This document shows positions 41,247-47,200 of a stretch of DNA of 64,000 nt, in pieces (position 1 is the stretch's first letter; the number at the start of each line of letters is the position of its first letter). Made by a program: the position numbers and the translations under genes. Under the pieces are notes generated by a model, which did no database searches, was not told the DNA's origin, and worked only from the letters and a program-made list of their open reading frames with translations. The DNA is taken from contig CM063257.1 of assembly GCA_032158295.1 (NCBI GenBank), forward strand, positions 1,798,001 through 1,862,000. The letters run 5' to 3'. Origin of the DNA: Pycnopodia helianthoides. Lineage: Eukaryota > Echinodermata > Asteroidea > Forcipulatida > Asteriidae.

Positions 41247-44200
41247 CGGAAAACCAGTACAATAATATAATAGTAATAATATATAGTCTTATATAGCACA
41301 AGTATCTACAATAAGGTGCTCAAGTTTCCGAGGAGCTTGTTTCAATTCATCATGCTTTGGGCTAACTTGCAAAACTTAGGGGTTCAAAATGCCCCACAGT
41401 TTTGAAAGATGACGAGGGAGAATCCTGTATGCAGGGCTCGAACTTTACACTGGACCGCTGGCCAGTAAACTCATGTCCGGACAAATCCGGCGGTCTTGTG
41501 TTTGTGTTCAAATGTTGACTTTCAGTCTGATAAATACAATTCTGTTGCTTATCGAAGACTGCTTACCCATAACATACAAATGAGATAAATCTTCTCGTAG
41601 TGCTTTTTGACAGTTCAACTATTAACATGTGAAGGTATTTTATCTTCTCACTTCAATTCTGGGCCCAGTTTCATAGAGCTGCTTAAGCACAAAAAGTAGC
41701 TAAGCACAACAAAATTATGCTTACCAGAATAATGATACCAGCCAAAATAGCATGTCACATGTACAATCTCTGACTGGTATCCTGCTTATTTTTGCTAAGC
41801 GAAAAATGTTTAAGCAATATTTTCTGCTTAAGCAGCTCTATGAAATTGGGCCCTGTTCTTGTGCTCAAAATTCGGGTCCAGTAAATATTTTGAGCTACAA
41901 GCCCTGCAATCTTGTGGGTTTTTCCCCTAAATTCGAGCCCTGGTATGCCTACTAAATTATTTTCGAAAAGGAACAAAATCCTTGTAACACCTACCGTGTG
42001 TTGTACAGCTTCCATCGACGATGCGGAAGTCATCAATTGCGATGTCTCCGAGCTTCCCTCCCACAGTCCCCTCAAACACCACCTGATAATCCAAATTCGT
42101 CGTCGCCACCGTCCTCGCAATCAACCACTTGTTGTCATGGTCACTACTCCTCGACCAATCAGGGATCTGCTTGGTGACATCCCCACCTTGCTCCACTATG
42201 TAGATGTTAAAAGTGCCGATGTTTGCGCCATACATGTGGTAGAAGATCTCGATGCACTGGCCGGTGGTCGCAGGGTAGGACGGCGACCAAAAGCGTGCGG
42301 CATCATTAACAGTTTGTTGGGAAGAGTCAATGAACATGTAGTAGCCTGTAGGATGCCAGAATACAATCTTGTAAATTTTGGAGATTGGTTTTCCTCCAAA
42401 TGACAAATGACAAAATTGGTATCTGAAGCCATTAATTTTGAGAACTTCTTTGATTTGAGTCTATTTATATGATCTACCGTGTAACTGATCCATCTCGCAA
42501 TGGTTTCCAGGGAAACATTTTTCCACCACTTAAGAAATCCTGGGCAGAGGGGGAAGTGGTTAAACTATTTTCTCTTACCAGACGTCGACCCGTAGGTGTG
42601 GTCAAAACTGGGACCAGTATCATCCGGGGATGCAACTCCTCTCTTTCTCTTCCAGTTGAAGTTGTCGGTCTTGTCTTGGGTAAAGGAGCAGAGATTGCTG
42701 TTCTCAAAATCGCACTGCTGGAAACTCGGGGCCACGCCAGGCGTTGGGGTGACAATCACTGCAATTAGAATAAAAGATGAACTATCAAAAATATAAACAT
42801 GAGTCTATTTTTCTTATTATTATCACTCGGGAAGCAGTCTAGTGTATCGTATAGACGATGTGACCTGTGACATCACATGTTTACAAAAGAGCCACAGAGC
42901 CTGGACTTCCGGCGGGCACATTTGTACACAGCTCAATGGAAGAATACAACAAATCTTATGTTTTATGGAGATCGCACTGTCTGATTTTCCACAACTTTTG
43001 ATATGAAGAAAGGGGGAACATCTCAAAAGCTGTACAGCTGTTGCTTTTGTAAATTTTGAATTTATGTGAAAATTATGACATAAAATATAAATTTTCCCAT
43101 TGAGCCTGTGTAGCATCTTGCCCGTCAGGAATAGCATTATAATGTACGAGGTCACCACTCTGTAAACAAATGTTACATGGTCTATTGTTCAGAGTGTAGG
43201 TTAGAATCCCAACCTAGCTGGGCCAAGTTTCAAAGAACTGCTTAGCAGAAAATATTGCTCAACAATTACCTGCTCTACAGAAATGAGCAGGATATCAGTC
43301 ACAAATTGTACATGTGGTATGGTAGTTTGGCTGGTAACCTTATTCTGGTGAGCATAATTTTGTTGTGCTTCGCTACTTTTTGTGCTTCAGCAGCTCTATG
43401 CTTTTGTCTTTGAGCAAGATACTTTACCATAATCGTTTACTAGAATCGTTTAACGCCGTAGGTCCAATGCACTAGGATAGGTAGTGTATTTAAAAGTCCC
43501 AAGGGGTCGATTTCACAAAACTCTTTTTAACTTAGGACTAGTCCTAGGCAATGCTAAGAGATAGGACTAGTCCCAAGTACTGGTCCTAACGTAGGACTAG
43601 TCCTATCTCTTAGCATTGCCTAGGACTAGTCCTAAGTTAGGAAGAGTTTTGTGAAATCGACCACTCAACACTTATCAAGGAAGAGTAGGGTTTTACCCCT
43701 GTGTTTCTTGTTCATTGCCCTTGGTTTCTCTCAGGCTTCCGGCTAACAGTGATTAAGTTCACTTTTGAGGCATCCTTCATTTCATCTCCAGAAATCAATT
43801 ATAATAATAATAATACTGTTTCTGCATAAGCTTATTGACAGTCTGTATGTAAATGAGGTCCCCTCAGTCAAAACAAAGTCCACCCCATTCTTTTGTTGTT
43901 GTCTTTAACCACATTAAATCAATAGGTCTCCTTCCCTCCTTATTACTCACACTCTATTTTTTTGGTAACCCCTACTGGAAAGTGGACTGTTCTTACCGAA
44001 CCCTAATCTGGTGGATCCAGTAGTTGGGGTTGGTGGGGGCCTAACATGCATGTTTCAGTGCTGTTATATCCCACCAACTTAAACCGCTGTTTCTCCAATT
44101 CCCTCTCCTTTCCAGCTAGAACAAAGAAACAAGTAAATTCGCACCCCCGTTACATGTAGACACTTTTTTTCAAAACCTACTTACCCTGAGGGCAGTACCC

Positions 44201-47200
44201 ATCAAAGGTATCCACATCGTCTATAGCCATATCACTGGTACTCAGCAGCCCACGCTTAGCTTCAAAGACAACCTTGAATGGTGTTACCGGTGAAGTCACA
44301 TCGATCATAGCGAGGACCCATTGGGAGCCCTGACTGCCAGATTTCTTGAAAATTGGCGCGCCCAGATTGTTTTTGCTCCCATCCTTTGAGGCATAGACAC
44401 TAAAGGTCCCTGTAAAAATGGAATCAAACGGAATTTGTAGTTATTTGGGGGAAAACTGTGATTACTTTCAATCTGAGAGTTCATCGATTATCAAATGCTA
44501 GAAGGATGTCCTCTTGTGCTACCGACGAAGTGTTCCTTGTGCTTACAGGGTAGTTGGTTACCTCCAAGCTGCCTGACACAACTTACCCTGTGTGACATGG
44601 CCTTAAGACTTACCCATGAAGCTGCCGTACATGTGGTACCAGAACCTGAGGCATTTGACTCCGGTGTTTGGTTGAATGGTTAGGTCTGGACTAAGGAGAC
44701 GATCCTCATCCCCGATGGATCCAAAAGATGACTTGAAGTTACCGTAGATGTAGAAACCGGCTGTGAGATACATAGATAAAAATACAAACTTGGTATATGA
44801 AAATAAAAAGTTGCATCCCGGAAGAAAATTCCTTGTACTGCCGCTTCCCAGGTTGTATCGTAAACTTTGGCCAGTAAACTCAAACCGTGAACAAGTTTTG
44901 CTGTCAACAACATACTTACAGAGTATGATTACCAGCAAAAATATGCATTCCACATTTATGACTGGTATCATGCTTCTTTTTTTGAGTCAGACATTTTCAA
45001 GCAATGTTGCTGCTTAAGAGCTCTATGAAACTTTGGCCCTTGTGCTGCCAATGTGCTGGACCTGTGACATAGGGCCTACCGACCTACCAACACTCACGAC
45101 TAGATGCCTAGAATTGTCAATTAAAGGCAAGAGGACTTACTTCCTGTGGAATGATCCCCGATCGGGCCTGTATTGGGGTTGCCTGTGGCCCCTTGGTTAC
45201 GTCTCCAGTCATCGTCATCGTCAGTGGCTTGTGTCCAACTGCAGAAATCCTTCTCAAAGGCGCAGTTGAAACCTTGGGAAGATGCTGTCATTAGGAAAGA
45301 AATGGACAGTTTCAGTTCAATTTCGCAAAGAGTATTAAAACTTATCCGTAGGATAAACTAAACAGGGGTAGTTCATTGATGACATGATTATTGGTAGTGA
45401 TCACAACCAGTTTAAAGTTCAAATGAGATTGCGTTCAAACATTCCAAAAATATTAAATTAACAATCTAAAAGTGAAAAAGGAAGAGATTACACACATGAT
45501 AAACAAGTCGGTTGCACAGTTTTTAGTAGCCAATGGTAGACCCAGTAGCTGCACTCCTTTTATCTGTTAATCCTTTCTGTATGGTCCATAGAGAAAAGGA
45601 GTACAACCACGACCGTTCAAGTTAAAATTTCTAAAAAAAGGAGTGCAGTTACTGGGTCTACCATGGGCTACTAAAAACGTGCAACGAGTTCAATAAATGT
45701 CAACAAAGTTAAGTAATGTCAAAGGTCAGCGCCCTAGTTACTGGGTCCATGGAGGAAGGGTAGCCCACGTTGGACTCCTCCGTTGCATACAACGTGACGT
45801 TTGTGACCTACAATACAAGGGCTAGGCCACAGGCATGACAGGGCAAATTGAGAAGTGGTTTTTACTACCCCGTCCGTACGAAGCAGTTTTTATTTAATAT
45901 ATGCCAAGCTAGTGTTTAGTGTTGTTATGTTAAGGGTGAGCCATGATTTATCAAGAACAGTGTAACCATTATAAATTCTACCTCTCCGATGAGACAATCT
46001 ATACCTTTTTTGTCTTCACTTAAAGAATACATTGAAACAATTTCAGTTACACGACACGTGTCCAGCCTAGCCAGGTAGGCCTACCCTGCAGATGTCACAC
46101 TCAGTACTTAGCCCAGGTTTATCCTCCGTTGCATACACACCGCAGTGCAACGGACGGATACTGACGTCCTACCAGTCTAACTCAGTACTCACACACTCGA
46201 GCGCAAACAAACATACTTTCTTTCACCAAAATACTTATTAATATCTCTTTTAAATAGAAGCTCAAACTACCTCTGATCGTCTTGCATCACAGGCTCCGTT
46301 GTCAGCAGGAAAATACATTGCAGTAAAGAGGGTTCTCAACGATTTTTACCGACTTAATTTTCGTCTGCTGTCAATTGAATGCTTTAATGAAGAATGAACA
46401 TTGGTCTGACACCTTGTTCCACGCGGTAGCGTGACTGCGTACACACCTAGGTGTCTGACTAGTCTTGTATCCTTTTCACATTAATTATTATACATCAAAA
46501 TAAGTACAGGGAAATCTGACTATTTTTGTCCCGTGTTAATCTCTGTCGTCTGCTAACTTATAGGTTTCATTTCTGCGTTTATTCAGACCACAAATTAACT
46601 CAAAAGAAATGAATAAAATGGTGGACTTTGGGACTGTGCTACAAGGTGGTAGCGGACGTACTAGGCATTTTTCAATTGTTAAATTAGTTCAAACCCTGTG
46701 TCCAAAAAAGTGGGATCAATTTGGCACCTAATTTTTGTGTGTGCATTATGAATATTATTATTATTATTTATTCGGCATAAAAACACATACAAAATACAAA
46801 CATAATCAAACTAACAAAAGCAGGGACATATGCCTGGAATTAAAAAAGTTTACCAAAAAACTGTAGCCCGAAGGCCTTCAATTCAATATCCTGGCCATAT
46901 ATTAAAAATCTATAATTATTACAATATAATACGACCATGGAGGAAGAAAGCAAAAACACTTGCGTCTCAATCATTGACTTTAAAACCACAAACCAAGTCT
47001 CCTCAAAAGTTGAAGCACAGACCCATTACATTTTGCACGACCCACAAATAATTGTTATTCAAAAAAGGTGTGGGCATTTTTTTTTTGCTGGTAGGATAGC
47101 GCCCTCTTTTGTCCAAGGTAAGTAAAATACGTATCTGCAATGGAAGACTTTGGACTCGTTAGTGGTCAGCGGGACATAGTTTTTACTAGATGAACTTCCG

